Positions 9,690 to 21,233 of a DNA stretch of 64,000 nucleotides are shown in pieces. Both the position numbers and the translations under genes were made by a program. The notes under the pieces are model-generated. The model was not told the origin of the DNA. It did not search any database and worked only from the letters and a program-made list of their open reading frames with translations. This DNA comes from Avena insularis. Its lineage: Eukaryota > Streptophyta > Magnoliopsida > Poales > Poaceae. The stretch lies in contig CM042686.1 of assembly GCA_023614405.1 (NCBI GenBank), positions 464,412,740 through 464,476,739 on the forward strand. The letters run 5' to 3'. Each line of letters begins with the position of its first letter. Positions within the stretch are counted from its first letter, which is position 1.

Positions 9690-12549
9690 TGGTGAGGGCG
9701 TCGAGATCGGCTAATGTGGACATGCGGGACTGCATCACATCCTGCTCGGGTGCATCATGAAGCAATGCCGGCTGCTAGGTCCTCACATTCATCGCGAGGC
9801 CATGTGACAAGGTGAATATGAGTTTTTCCTCATCCGTAGAAGGTCTGTTGCCATGATAAAGCTGGAATAGCTCTTTCTTGAACCAACGCGTGAAGCTGGA
9901 GTTGTGCTCTCTAGTCACGTCTCCCTTAGTCTGTCATCGGCCCGTGTCCCTAAACATCTTCTGAATTAAGCTTTTTCTGCTCTAGCACCCATGGTTCGAC
10001 CAACTCTATGTGTTGTAGTGTGACTCGATGTGCCCTATCATAGTCTGTGTGTCGACCAGTGAAGATGATATGCATTGGGGCATGGCCCTTGTGGTGACCA
10101 CATCCATCGAGCCTTCCGAGGTGCCTCCTGATTGGCAGACCAACCGGGTCGTCGTCATCCTCATTTCGTAGATAATTTTGGCAGAACGATATGGACTCGT
10201 ACGTTAGAAAGACCTTGGATATGCTTCCATCCTGACGGTTCCTGTTGCGAACGAATCTTTTGAGAACGTCGTTCAGCCTTTCAAACGACATCATGTTGTG
10301 TAGGAATAGCGGCCCGAGGTGGATGATATCATCCACGAGGTGGACTAGCAGATGCACCATGATGTTATGGAACGCGGGGGGAAGTAAATCTCGAGCTCGC
10401 ATAGTATCACGACGATCTCTTCTTGTAGCCTGTCGAGCTGCTTCACACCGATCGATTTCCTAGAGATTACATCGAAAAAGTTACAGAGCCCAAATAGCGT
10501 CTCACGTACGTGCTCGTCCATTATCCCTCGGATAGCAACCGGAAGTATCTACGTCATTAGCATGTGGCAGTCGTGAGATTTCATCCCAGAGTACCTCTTC
10601 TTTGTTTCGTCCAGATATCGGGATATCTTCCCTCCGTAACCGATAGGAAGTTTGGTTCTGACGAGAACATTGAAAAACTGCTAGAGCTCCTCCTCACTCA
10701 TAGTGAAGCATGAAGGGGGACAGTAGTAGTCGTTCCTCTTAGCCCTTTTGCACCGACGACCTTGAGTATCTTGTGTCTGAGCATCATCATCATCATCGGG
10801 GAGTCCTCCATGAAGTTCTTCCTTTATGCCCAGCTTGATCAGGTCGTTTCTTGCCTTTGGCCTGTCTTTGGTCCTCTCCGGCATGTTGACAAGAGTGCCA
10901 ATCAGACTCTCGAACACGTTCTTTATGATGTGCATGAGGTCAAGGCTATGTGGCGTGTCGAGGTATTTCTAGTACGGCAGGTCCCAGAAAACAGACCTTG
11001 CTTTCCATACACCCAACATCGGCTTTATCCTCGGACGCTTCTTTCCTGGCGCGAGGCACTCTTTCCATTTTTCCATCAAGTCATTGATATCCTCGCTGCT
11101 CCTCCTAGGTGGGGCTGTTCGAGCTCGTCCTCACCATTGAACTGATCTCCGCGTTTTCTCCATGGGTGATCTGTGGGGAGCCACTTTCAAATCCCTGGGA
11201 ACACGGTTTTCGAAGACCCGGGATCCCTCGGTAGCTGCATATGTGGGGTTTTCTCCATGCACCTGACGCATGCACCGTGTCCGTGGTTCACCTGGCAGGA
11301 TACATATCCTAGACCAAGATAGTCCTGCACCGTTGTGATCAACACGGCTCTCAGAGGGAAATATTCTTCTGTGCAGGCGTCCCACGTACGGGCTGGCATC
11401 TCCCATAGTGTGGCTAACTCCTCTTTCAACAACCCGAGATACAGATGCATGTTGATACCCGGTTGTTTCGGCCCCTGAATAAGAATACTCATGTGTACGT
11501 ACCTTTGCTTCGTGCATATCCAGGGGGAGATCGTATGGCCATACAAACACGGGCCAGGTGCTATGCGTGTTACTCTAGTTTCCAAAGGGATTGAGTTCAT
11601 TGGTGCTCATACCCAGCCTAACGTTACTGGCATCATCCCCGAACTCCTCTTCGAACTCCATGTCCAATGTGTGCCACTGGCTAGCGTCTGTGGGGTGTGT
11701 TAGGATCTTTCCCTTCTCCAGATCCTCTTCGGGCTTCTCCCTTTCCGCATGCCATTGCATGAGCTTCGCTTACATAGGTTCTACGAAATACCGCTACAGA
11801 CGGGGAGTGATAGGAAAGTACCATACCACCTTTTGAGGAACTTTCTTGTTCCCTCTCTTGTATCGTGCATGGCCGCACACCGGACATGTGGTTCTATCCT
11901 TGTACTCGCCCCGATAAAGTGCGCAGTCGTTGAGGCAGGCATGGTATTTGACATATGGTAGATCAAGAGGGCACACGACTTTCTTGGCCTCATCGATACC
12001 TCTTGGCAATGTGTTCCCCTCAGGAAGTATATCATGCCAGAATTCCATGATATGGTTGAAGCTCACGTCGGTCCATTTGTGTTGTACCTTCATCTCCAGA
12101 GCCTTGAGGGTTACATTCAGGCGTGTATGCTCGGGCTGACACCTAGGATACAACGGAGTAATCCCGTCTTTATCCATTTGCGCTAGCTTGGCTTTCTCTT
12201 TGGCAGCAGCTTTGTCGTTGCTCGTCTCCTTAAGGAGCTGTTCTTGAAAATGAGGGTCCCATAAAGCTGAAGTTAGCGGTGTCTGCGTGTCCGTGTCTTC
12301 TCCATCACCATCGGATCCGGCATCTCCTTCATGTTGATCATGATCATGTCCACGAGCATCTTCTTCATCATAATCATGTTCGGCGTCTTCGTGAGCACCA
12401 TTTCCTGCCAGTGCCCCGTTGTTGACGTCCTCGTCAATGTAGTTGGGCATGAAACCACCCATGAGCAAGTGCTTCTCCAATGTCCTAGAACCAGGTTTGA
12501 TTAGGGTACCAAGTTTGCATCTCTTACAAGGACATCTTATTTCGGTCAT
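9690..12549 (-). pseudogene. TNP2-like CACTA transposase, broken
   Basis: The N-terminal block (12549-11794) starts MTEIRCPCKRCK and has the transposase-associated domain (CPCKRC...TLEKHLLMGGFMPNY), then an acidic linker, then the conserved HACLNDCALYRGEY and CPVCGHARYKRG motifs of the TNP2 family. It is cut by a TAG at 11794-11796 and a TAA at 11770-11772. Later pieces in shifted frames include NVRLGMSTNELNPFGN, FVWPYDLP, SILIQGPKQPG and ARTWDACTEEYF. These continue into DUF4218-type sequence (MHIIKNVFESLIGTL at 10935 and LLPPAFHNIMVHLLVHL at 10402) and a DUF4216-like tail near 9900. Transposase would recognise the CACTA ends. This copy has several stops and frameshifts, so it cannot make a full protein. 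Confidence 0.85.
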
Positions 12550-13254
12550 GTTGTTCTAAATCATGACAGCCGTCGCGCGTGCCTTGTATCTAGCCACCAT
12601 AGCTTCGCTCATATGACGCACCATGGTTGCCTGTGTGGCGGTATGGACCAAAAGGGAATATTTAGACCCATGCATGCAAAAATTCGGCATGACCTTCCCT
12701 ATAAATAGGACATATGAGTAGTGCAAAATTTTGCCAGAACAGAAATGAATCAACATTTCGGCAAACATTTATTGCACCACACACACCGGCACCTGCACAA
12801 CACAATGCATACACAAGAACACAAGCATATATCCATGTAAACATCGTCTCCCGAGCCAACACCGTCATCCACACACACAAAAATAGAAGCATATATATAT
12901 CCATGCATGTACACAAGAACACAAGCATATAAACCGCCAACATCGTCGTCCACACACACAAAACAAGCACAATTACATGAGACGAGAGAGGCCGTGCAAG
13001 AGAGCGTATGGTGACTTGATGTGGAGGAGAGGAGAGAAAAAAGTGTGTGCGCTTACTTTAGTGGACCTACACGGTGGAGAGGAGTTTCCTTTATAGATCC
13101 ATCCAACCCATAGAGGTTTTGGCAACTTAAAATGCAGAAATTTTTGGAGAAAATGAGGTGAGGAGGAGAAGCAACTCGAGTTAGATCTAGTGGAGATGGG
13201 GAAAGTGAACTAGCTAGTGGAGGGGTAGGGAAAAGTGTGCCACCTTTTTGTGTG
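12550..13254. other. CACTA 5' non-coding region upstream of the transposase
   Basis: The region contains a roughly 110-bp imperfect direct duplication at about 12790-12965 (shared ACACAAGAACACAAGCATATA and CATCGTC...CCACACACAC). A TATA-like CTATAAATAG at about 12700 is oriented for the plus strand, opposite to the transposase. I see no gene. Confidence 0.5.
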
Positions 13255-13632
13255 GCTGGCACGACATATCCGTGGCGCACCAGCTACACAGTGCGCCATA
13301 GACTAAATATACCCGTGGCGCACGTCCAGACCGTGCACCGCAGGTAACCTGTCGCTTTTCAGACGGATGGGCCCACAGACACCCGTGGCGCACAAGAATA
13401 CCATGCACCACTGATAAACCCACCATGCGTGGCGCACGGCTCAAAAGGTGCGCCACGGATATGCTGCCCATGCACGGGGTCAGCCGGCAGCGCTGGGGCC
13501 CACCTTATGGTGGCGCACCATTTGGGCCGTGCGCCACGGGTATGGGCAGGTCAGTGGCACACGGCTGGCCACGTGCGCCATAGGTAAGTATCCGTGAGGC
13601 ACTGATTTGCTGTGAGCCACTGATAAGGACCC
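13255..13632. repeat. Right subterminal repeats of the CACTA
   Basis: GTGGCGCAC and GTGCGCCAC variants recur about ten times in both orientations, matching the array inside the left end. Confidence 0.85.
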
Positions 13633-13641
13633 TGTGGATAA

Positions 13642-13658
13642 GCATTTTCCTACTAGTG
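13642..13658 (-). repeat. Right terminal inverted repeat of the CACTA
   Basis: GCATTTTCCTACTAGTG is the exact complement of the left end. It is followed by the CAA target duplication. Confidence 0.97.
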
Positions 13659-13661
13659 CAA

Positions 13662-14156
13662 TCTCTTTTGCTACCTTGAGCCCATGTACAAGTGTCTCAT
13701 ACTCGACCACATTGTTTGATGTTACGAAGTGTATCTATAACACATATATTAACTGATCCTTCTTGGGCGAGGTAAGGACTATTCCGGCGCCTAACTCGGT
13801 TGTCATTTTTGACCCATCAAAATGCATTCTCCAAACATTGGAGTCAGGCAAGGGCGGCTCATATTGCATTTTAGCCCAATCAACAAAAAATTCGGCCAAT
13901 GCCTGAGATTTGATAGCATCTCTCTTATTATATTGGGGGGCATATGGAGCTAACTCAATGGACCATTTGGCGACTCGGCCACTAGCATCTTTATTACCCA
14001 TTATCTCTGATATAGGAGACTCACATATCACTCGGATATGATGTTCCTCAAAATAATGTTTGAGATTTTTGGCCGACATATAAACGTCATAAGTCATTTT
14101 CTGATAATGTGGGTATTTTTTTATACCGAAAGCACTTCACTTAGGTAATAAACTGG
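13662..14156 (-). pseudogene. Gypsy H RNase H region (end of first and start of second domain)
   Basis: Read on the minus strand from 14156, this encodes VYYLSEVLSV, the LKHYFEEHHIRVI block and VAKWSIELAPYAPQY of a Ty3/gypsy RT-linked RNase H. It continues into a second RNase H-like domain beginning MHFDGSKMTTELGAGIVLTS and running to VVEYETLVHGLKVAKEI. Two RNase H domains in succession are a feature of the Tat lineage. The first Asp of the second domain (in FDGS) is present. A stop near 14130 breaks the frame. The piece joins the RT piece at 22161 across element S, and joins the tail at 2576 across the CACTA. Confidence 0.85.
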
Positions 14157-14161
14157 CCTCT

Positions 14162-15298
14162 TGATGACCCACAAGTATAGGGGGTGTATCGCAGTATTTT
14201 CGATAAGTAAGAGTGTCGAACACAACGAGGAGCAGAAGGTGCTGGCTAGTGGTATGGACCAGGAATTCTCTGCAAATACTTAGCAAACTGATTTTTAGGG
14301 TTTTTTGATAATGCAAGTAAAGTAAAGTACGAATAAATAAAAAACAGTAGGAATAAATGCAGCAAGTGGCCCAATCCTTTATGCAGCAAAGGACAAGCCG
14401 GTTGTATTACTTAAGATGACCAAACGTTCTTGAGGACACATGGGAAGACTGTCAAGTGCTTTCGCTTCATATAGTTGATTAATCTTCTTTAGCTTGCTAA
14501 GTGTTGTGTGGGTGAACCTGTGCTAATGTACCGACCTTCCTAGGACTAATACATACTTGTGATTATACCCCTTGCAAACATCCGTAAGTACAACAAAGTA
14601 ATTAAGGTAGAAACCTAACCACAACTTTAAACTCTAAGACCCTTACGTCCCTTGTGCAATGGTTTCCTAACGGGGGTTCAGGTTTCTATCACTCCGGCAA
14701 CCCCTACGATTAGTAGCCAAATACACAATGCATTCCCCTAGGCCCATATAGGTGAAGTGTCATGTAGTCGACGTTCACATGACACCACTAGAAGAAGTAC
14801 ACCACAACTTAAATATCAAACTATTGAATCTTTCTCAACACAACTCCACTACTAACAACATGACTTCTCCCATGTCCTCAAGAACAAAACGAACTACTCA
14901 CAAGACATCATATGGATCATGATCAGAGATGGAATAATGATGTATAACAATCTGAACATAAATAATAATTCAACGGTTCACTCAATAGCATCAACTACAA
15001 AGAGTAATCAACACCGGGAAAGTTTCCCCTAAGAACTATGCAAGATTCAACCCAATTGTTATAGCAATATGGAGATGGTGATGAGGGTGCTGATGGTGAT
15101 GATGGTGGTGATGATGATGATGATCCCAATGAAGTCCAGCTTGATGATGGTGTTGATGGCGACGATCTCCCCTCTCCGGGAAGGAATTCCCCTGGCAAAA
15201 ATAGATGAAATAACATAAGTATCACCTCTCAATACGAAATATATCAATGAATAACAGTGAATTACAACATAGAATAGTGATGCAAAATGGACGTATCA
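14162..15298 (-). repeat. 3' LTR of element S
   Basis: The first roughly 840 bp and the last roughly 100 bp match the other LTR at 20395-22160 closely. Between about 15004 and 15205 it holds sequence missing from the other copy, including a GAT/ATG trinucleotide run at 15070-15125. Conversely it lacks the GC-rich block found at about 21787-22060 in the other copy. Confidence 0.92.
15070..15125. repeat. Trinucleotide (ATG/GAT) microsatellite-like run
   Basis: Repeated GATGGTGATGATG-type sequence inside the S 3' LTR. It explains the serine/threonine/isoleucine-rich apparent reading frames here, which are not genes. Confidence 0.85.
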
Positions 15299-17290
15299 AC
15301 TCCCCCAAGCTTAGACTTCGCTTGTCCCCAAGTGAAACTAAGCTCAATAAACATGGCCTCAGGTTTATGGAGTGAAGAGTCGATAAAAGGATATGGACAA
15401 GAAGCATCACATTCATCAAATACATAGATCATAATAGAAGACAACTCACTATTATATAACTCAACTTGCAATGAGTAAATAAACACAATAAAGATACATA
15501 AAGTGAATCATAATTGGTAATGGCAAACTTAGCTCTTGGTCGAAGAATAGTTGATAATTTGCTGGAGTTCACAAATAGCTGGTTTTCAATGATAGCTTTC
15601 AAAGTAGTAAACATCAAGATAAGAGCAAAGTGCAAAACAAGGAACATAAGCAACATGATTGAATAAATCATCATATGAATGAATGAAACACAACAACTCA
15701 AAATACTTGCTGAGATAGAGGGGAATAGGTTTACTGACTCAACTACAAAGTAAAAGAAAGGCCCTTTACAGAGGGAAGCAGGGATTGCAAGTCTCATAAA
15801 GAGCTCCCAAAAATTATGATACTTACTAGCTTTCAGCTCTCATTGCCCTATCATAGGCATCTTTAGGTGATTAAGGTTAAAGTGATCAAATATGAGGATA
15901 TGCATTGACAAGTTGTAAATTGAGAATCTCATGTCCCTTGAATATGAGGGCCGCTCCTCATGCTACTCAAGTTTAGTCACCGGTAAGTTCTTGTCATTGT
16001 AAGCATATGTGTATCATAGAGAACCGCCAACGGGGTACCCCTTGCCCGATGATACAGAAGAATCCCCATATCAAAATGACAAGGCAAGCAGACAACAAGC
16101 ATGTCAGCAATCTTCTTATTTACCATGGGAATATGGTGCTTTTTTCTCTCTTTCCTCTTTTCATAATCTCTTTTTTCTTTTTTCTCTTTTTTCTCAATAT
16201 CGGACTCTTTTTTATAAGAAGAATGCTTCATAGATGCTCGTTATGGTTACGCTGCAGGTTTCCACCATGTCGGCATGGATTAGACCAGCGGCCCAGGCGT
16301 TTCTCTAACACATATGCATAACTCCATGGACTTACAAGCTCCCCTTTCATTTCACACCGACGACATCCATAGACAAAAGAACATGATATCAACTAGGTAC
16401 AAAGTACCCGTGCAATGTTGAAAGCGTTCCCCATAACAACATGGTTCTGCTAATTCACAACTTACAAAGCGCAAGCATATACACAACATAGGTGAGCACA
16501 ATGGTTCAAGTTTATTAAATGCAAGAAATTAAGGTGTGCCATCAAGTTCGTGAGAGCTTTAATCACTAATTTTCACATAACATGTTTAATTTGGGAGGTA
16601 GACAAAACAAGAATTTACTTGGAATAGCAATAATGCTAATAGGTAGGTATGGTGGACACAAATGGCAAAGGTTTTGGTTTAAAGGAGTGGATGCACGAGA
16701 AGAATTCCCTCTCAGTACAGGTTTTTGGCTAGCAAGGCTGGGTAGCAAGTACAAGAGTTGAAGGAAACAAACAAACATACAAGTGATAAAGACAAACATG
16801 CAATCTTCCTTAGAAGCACAAAAGATCTTAACTAGAGAATACTAGACTTATGAGCAAATCAAGAAAGAAAGATGATGAAATTATTTTTCTTTAGAGTACT
16901 TTTATCTTTTCTTTCAACTCTCGAAAATAGTGTGCTACTAACGGAGCCAGGTTTGCCAAAACCAACTAAATTAACTCAATGATCCCAAAGTGATACCAAT
17001 ACTAACAACAAGATCAATCATACAACCATGAATTGAAAACTAAAACAAGCTATGCAAAAGAGTGAATGATAGAACTTCTCATTAATATTCCATAACGGCA
17101 ACTCACACCAAGGAATACATATCTAACGAGAGAGGGGACACTTCCATAATGCAAACCATACTACATAATAACTCCTCTATTCATGATATGACTCTACTAA
17201 TAAGGTAAAAAGATAGAAGATAGTGATGTGATACCGTGGCACTCCCCCAAGCTTGGAACAAGCCAAGGGGATGCCAAACCTGATGACGAA
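15299..17290 (-). other. Element S long non-coding 3' region
   Basis: I see no credible coding sequence. The region is clearly related to the 3' regions of A, B, C and D: shared segments include the pyrimidine tract at 16139-16215, CGCCAACGGGGTACCCCTTG, and GGTAGGTATGGTGGAC. A second polypurine-like motif (complement of AAGCTTGGGGGAGT) lies at 17241-17256, in addition to the one at the LTR border. Confidence 0.8.
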
Positions 17291-17741
17291 TTACTCCTTC
17301 GGTGGTGGTGGTATCCTCTCGATGAGCTCTTTGATCAGTTTCCCCAAGTCCTCAATCTCGAAGGTGAGGGTACGAATCAACTCCGAGTTATGCTCAATGC
17401 GGTGCATGATCATGTCAGATTGTGGATTCTAGCTCTTGTGATTCTTTTTCCGCTCTCCTTCCTTGTGGTCTTCTTTTCCTGCATGGTCATGGATAAAGGT
17501 ATGGAAGGGACTCTTGGTACTTGGAGAAGGTGACGATGGAGCCAAGCAGTGATGAGGAGCTTTCCCCCAGTCTGCATCCGTGCAGTCCTTCTGATCCTGG
17601 CAGGGTTCCCACCACTCCAATGCTTGCAATGGTAGTGCCGGTGTGCTTTGCCTCCTCTTCATCTTCGCTCTTGATCTCCTTCCCGGGGTATTGGAGGTCT
17701 TCCTCCATAGGTTCCTTCCCTTTATCCTTGGCGGACACCAT
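17291..17741 (-). pseudogene. Small second ORF of element S with coiled-coil-like C-terminus
   Basis: Minus-strand translation begins MVSAKDKGKEPMEEDLQYPG and is acidic. After a frame change it ends in a heptad-like stretch (HRIEHNSELIRTL and EIEDLGKLIKELIERI) followed by PPPPKE and a stop at 17291-17293. The tail looks like a short amphipathic coiled coil. Two overlapping frames are needed to read it, so it carries at least one frameshift and probably an internal stop. I recognise it only as a recurrent small ORF downstream of gag in Triticeae Athila-like elements, and the function is unknown. Confidence 0.5.
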
Positions 17742-18834
17742 TGTGCTTCTAAACCTTCAAAGAGTATGTCCTGGTAGAAACAGATCGAAACAAAAACACG
17801 ACGAAAACACGATATACGAACCTCGGGGGATCCGGGGGGTTATATATTATGAAGTTTCATATCAAAAGGAAGGTACTGGGAGAAAACGAGTCGGAGGCGG
17901 AGTCCGGGGTGGACTCACCACCTGGTGGCGCGACCAAGGGTGGGCCCATGCCACAGGGTGGTGTGAGCCACTCTGGCTCCGTTTCTGTCCCTCTTTCGCT
18001 TCGTAGCTTTCCTTATTGACTGAAAACTGCAAAAATATAGTTGGATAGTATTTTCACGGAACTTTTCTTACTAGAACTGTTACCTATTTGAAAACAGACT
18101 CTGCAGGTCTCTGAATTTGGTATCTTGTAGATTCTTCCGGAGTCATCACTTGAATATCATCGATATCTTCATCTTCATACACTTATTACTTGAGTCATAA
18201 AACCCTTCTCTTCCTTATTACACCATTATCTCCACTTCCTGGAAATTTCTTTCACACAAAACTCCACACAGTTCTCATTAGCAACATTAGTATATATGAA
18301 GTGATAAAACCTTTTGAGTCCAACTTCAACTGAAAACCATCAAAACATAAGCTACTGTAGCAACTCCTTCCGAAAACCCAAAAAGAATTCAAAAAGGAAA
18401 TCGAATAAAGAAGCAAATGCAAGAATGGCAAAATATGTCAAAACAGACCAGCAGGTAAAGATATTTTTTTTTGAAAATCTTCTGTTGCTCAAATCAAAAA
18501 GTGCAAAACTAACGAAAGTTAAATAACAACCTGGGGAAGAAGCAAAAAAAATTACAGCTCAATCCGACATACAGAGATCTCTCATAAATTTTTACGGTGA
18601 AGCATAAAAATCTGTTTCGGGACAGCAACTTCCCCAAATATTACTTCTCTCTCATTAGAGGTTGATCTTGACACAAAAACCAAACAAAACGGATAAGGAG
18701 AGGTTATTACCAAAGTAATAACTTCCAAGACTCAAAGAAACAAAAACAAACTGAAAGCAAAAACAAATTGGGTTGTCTCCCAAAAAGCTCTTTCTTTATA
18801 GCCATTAAGATAGGCATGATAATTTTGGAGATGC
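17742..18834 (-). other. Element S non-coding segment between gag and second ORF
   Basis: No coding sequence is supported. The part 18541-18760 (for example CTCTCATTAGAGGTTGATCTTG and ACGGTGAAGCATAAAAATCTG) matches the equivalent segments just after the gag ORFs of A, B, C and D. Confidence 0.6.
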
Positions 18835-20280
18835 TCACATAGGAATATGAATTGAAGTGAAAGAGAGCATTAAGAAGCAAAAATACACACATTTAAGTCT
18901 AACCCACTTCCTATGCAAGGGGATTTTGTAAACAAACAAGTTGTTGAAACCAGAGGCTACTTGCATAAGAAGGCAAAAGAAGTGCAACATAAAGACTTTC
19001 AGCATAAAACGAGGAAACTTGATATTATTGAGATACATAAGAACACTTTTCCCTCTCTCATAATAACTTTCAGTATCATGCATAAACTTAACAATATAAC
19101 TATCACAAGAACCATCATAGCAATGATCACTTATTCTAACAGAAAACACAGGAATACTAGCTCTCATAACACTACTTTGTGAAATAATATTAGAGGTATC
19201 CTTACAAAGGATAGTGTGTCCCTCTTTTTCATATTTAGTAACAAAGTCTTTCACATTTGCTATTATAGATTCAACAGCCTTTTGCTTATCAGGTTCAACA
19301 GCTTTACTTGTACTTTCATCTACCATACTAGCCATCATAGAATGTTCCTTTATCTTAACTGGGAAATGCATTTTCTCAATATAAGGTTCGGGTAAGACAT
19401 GATTAGCAGTATAAACTTCAGTATTTCTTGTAGGAACACTCTTAGTAATATCTTTATAAGCTTCATGATACTTATTCCACTTCTTTTTAGGCACTTCAAT
19501 GTAGGAAGCAAAAGCCTTAAAATAAGAAGCAATAGCTTGAGAGTCTAGACCATAAGCATTTTTAATATTTTGAAAGTCATCAATTCCCATAAAAGATTCA
19601 AGGCATTCATAATCATAATTTATACCTGACTTTCTACCTTTGTCATTCTCCCAAGCTTCATCATTGTCTTGAATATGGTCCAGAAGATCCCATTTAGCTT
19701 CTTCTTCCATGCGAGTGAATGATCCGGCACAAGAAGCATCAAATAAATCTTTATCATGTAGAGGGAGCCTTGCATAAAAACTATTGATAATAATATTGTT
19801 GGGGAGCTCATGAATGGGACATTTGAGCATTATTAACTTCAATCTCCCCCAAGCTTGAGCTGTACTCTCTCCATCAAGAGGCCAAACGTTGTATATTTGA
19901 TTTCGATCTTTATGAATCTCACTAGGAGGATAAAACTTTGAATAAAAGAGAGGCACTATTTCCTCCCATTCCAGAGCTTGACCATTCTTCAGCAGCTTAT
20001 ACCATTCCTCAGCTCTTCCTTTCAGTGATAATGAGAATAACTTCTTCTTAACTTGATCTATAGTAATACCTGCACACTTGAACAACCCGCATAATTCGTG
20101 TATAAAGAGCAAATGATCACCGGGATGGACAGTTCCATCCCTAACATAGTAATTATCCATAACCCGATCAATAATTCTTGTAGGTATTTTAAAAACATCA
20201 TTCTCATCAGGTGGTGGCTTATCTACTACCTTAGCAGTGGTAGAAGCATTACCAAATAAGAAACTCAGAGAATTATCCAT
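18835..20280 (-). CDS. Gag-like protein of element S with hydrophobic C-terminal module
   Basis: One uninterrupted minus-strand frame. I choose the Met of MDNSLSFLFGNASTTAKVV because the same N-terminus (MDSPLGFLFG...TAKVV) starts the ORF in element C; an in-frame Met 11 codons upstream is less likely. The length is about 481 residues. The retrotransposon gag (capsid-like) domain spans roughly residues 60-240, with KKLFSLSLKGRAEEWYKLL, FYSKFYPPS, AQAWGRLKLIM and FYARLPLHDKDLFDASCAG. No zinc knuckle is present. The last 90 residues (18835-19107) contain CDSYIV, YYERGK and HRKWVRLKC with hydrophobic stretches, and are shared with the ORFs of B and C. Gag packages element RNA into particles. A function for the tail is unknown. 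Confidence 0.85.
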   Translation of the reverse strand: MDNSLSFLFGNASTTAKVVDKPPPDENDVFKIPTRIIDRVMDNYYVRDGTVHPGDHLLFIHELCGLFKCAGITIDQVKKKLFSLSLKGRAEEWYKLLKNGQALEWEEIVPLFYSKFYPPSEIHKDRNQIYNVWPLDGESTAQAWGRLKLIMLKCPIHELPNNIIINSFYARLPLHDKDLFDASCAGSFTRMEEEAKWDLLDHIQDNDEAWENDKGRKSGINYDYECLESFMGIDDFQNIKNAYGLDSQAIASYFKAFASYIEVPKKKWNKYHEAYKDITKSVPTRNTEVYTANHVLPEPYIEKMHFPVKIKEHSMMASMVDESTSKAVEPDKQKAVESIIANVKDFVTKYEKEGHTILCKDTSNIISQSSVMRASIPVFSVRISDHCYDGSCDSYIVKFMHDTESYYERGKSVLMYLNNIKFPRFMLKVFMLHFFCLLMQVASGFNNLFVYKIPLHRKWVRLKCVYFCFLMLSFTSIHIPM

Positions 20281-20365
20281 AACGAAAATAAAGCAACTAG
20301 CAGAAGTAAACAATACTCACAGTAGAAGTTTCCTTTACCAGTTCCACTCTCCAATAGCGCTTCAC

Positions 20366-20383
20366 TCCCCGGCAACGGCGCCA
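20366..20383 (-). promoter_or_regulatory. Primer-binding site of element S
   Basis: The minus strand reads TGGCGCCGTTGCCGGGGA, a perfect match to the complement of the plant tRNA-Asp 3' end as I recall it. It lies 11 bases inside the 5' LTR. Confidence 0.88.
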
Positions 20384-21233
20384 GAAAATAGTCTTGATGA
20401 CCCACAAGTATAGGGGGTGTATCGTAGTATTTTTGATAAGTAAGAGTGTCGAACCCAACGAGGAGCAGAAGGTGCTGGCTAGTGGTATGGATCAGGAATT
20501 CTTTGCAAATACTTAGCAAACAGATTTTTAGGGTTTTTTGATAATGCAAGTAAAGTAAAGTACGAGTAAATAAAAGACAATAGGAATAAATGCAGCAAGT
20601 GGCCCAATCCTTTATGCAGCAAAGGACAAACCAGTTGTATTACTTAAGATGACCAAACGTTCTTGAGGACACATGGGAAGAATGTCAAGTGCTTTCGCTT
20701 CATATAGTTGATTAATCTTCTTTAGCTTGCTAAGTGTTGTGTGGGTGAACCTATGCTAATGTACCAACCTTCCTAGGACTAATACATACTTGTGATTATA
20801 CCCCTTGCAAACATCCGTAAGTACAACAAAGTAATTAAGGTAGAAACCTAACCACAACTTTAAACTCTAAGACCCTTACGTCCCTTGTGCAATGGTTTCC
20901 TAACGGGGGTTCAGGTTTCTGTCACTCCGGCAACCCCTACGATTAGTAGCCAAATACACAATGCATTCCCCTAGGCCCATTTAGGTGAAGTGTCATGTAG
21001 TCGACGTTCACATGACACCACTAGAAGAAGTACACCACAACTTAAATATCAAACTATTGAATCTTTCTCAACACAACTCCACTACTAACAACATGACTTC
21101 TCCCATGTCCTCAAGAACAAAACGAACTACTCACAAGACATCATATGGATCATGATCAGAGATGGAATAATGATGTATAACAATCTGAACATAAATAATA
21201 ATTCAACGGTTCACTCAATAGCATCAACTACAA

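Larger units (their letters stand above)
2577..13658 (-). mobile_element. CACTA (En/Spm-type) DNA transposon with 3-bp target duplication CAA
   Basis: The element begins and ends with the same 17-bp inverted repeat (CACTAGTAGGAAAATGC) and is flanked by CAA on both sides (2574-2576 and 13659-13661). A 3-bp duplication and CACTA ends define the superfamily. Subterminal GTGGCGCAC-type repeats lie inside both ends. Two decayed minus-strand genes, a TNP2-like transposase and a second ORF with a Ulp1-like region, fill 7666-12549. A 3.2-kb solo LTR later inserted at 4232-7425, so the element itself is about 7.9 kb. It sits inside the RNase H domain of gypsy H. Stops and frameshifts in the transposase indicate that it cannot move by itself now. 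Confidence 0.96.

Noticed and set aside
13480..13710. A protein crossing the right CACTA end
   Set aside because: It is a chance fusion of gypsy H RNase H codons with CACTA subterminal repeats.
15059..15247. Serine/isoleucine-rich small proteins
   Set aside because: They are translations of the ATG/GAT trinucleotide run in the S LTR.
17521..18006. A 161-residue plus-strand protein
   Set aside because: It is antisense to the small second ORF of element S and runs into GC-rich non-coding sequence.
19843..19857. A further polypurine-like motif (complement of AAGCTTGGGGGAG) in element S
   Set aside because: It encodes the conserved gag residues AQAWGRLK, so it is explained by coding, as is AAGCTTGGG near 25386 in element A.
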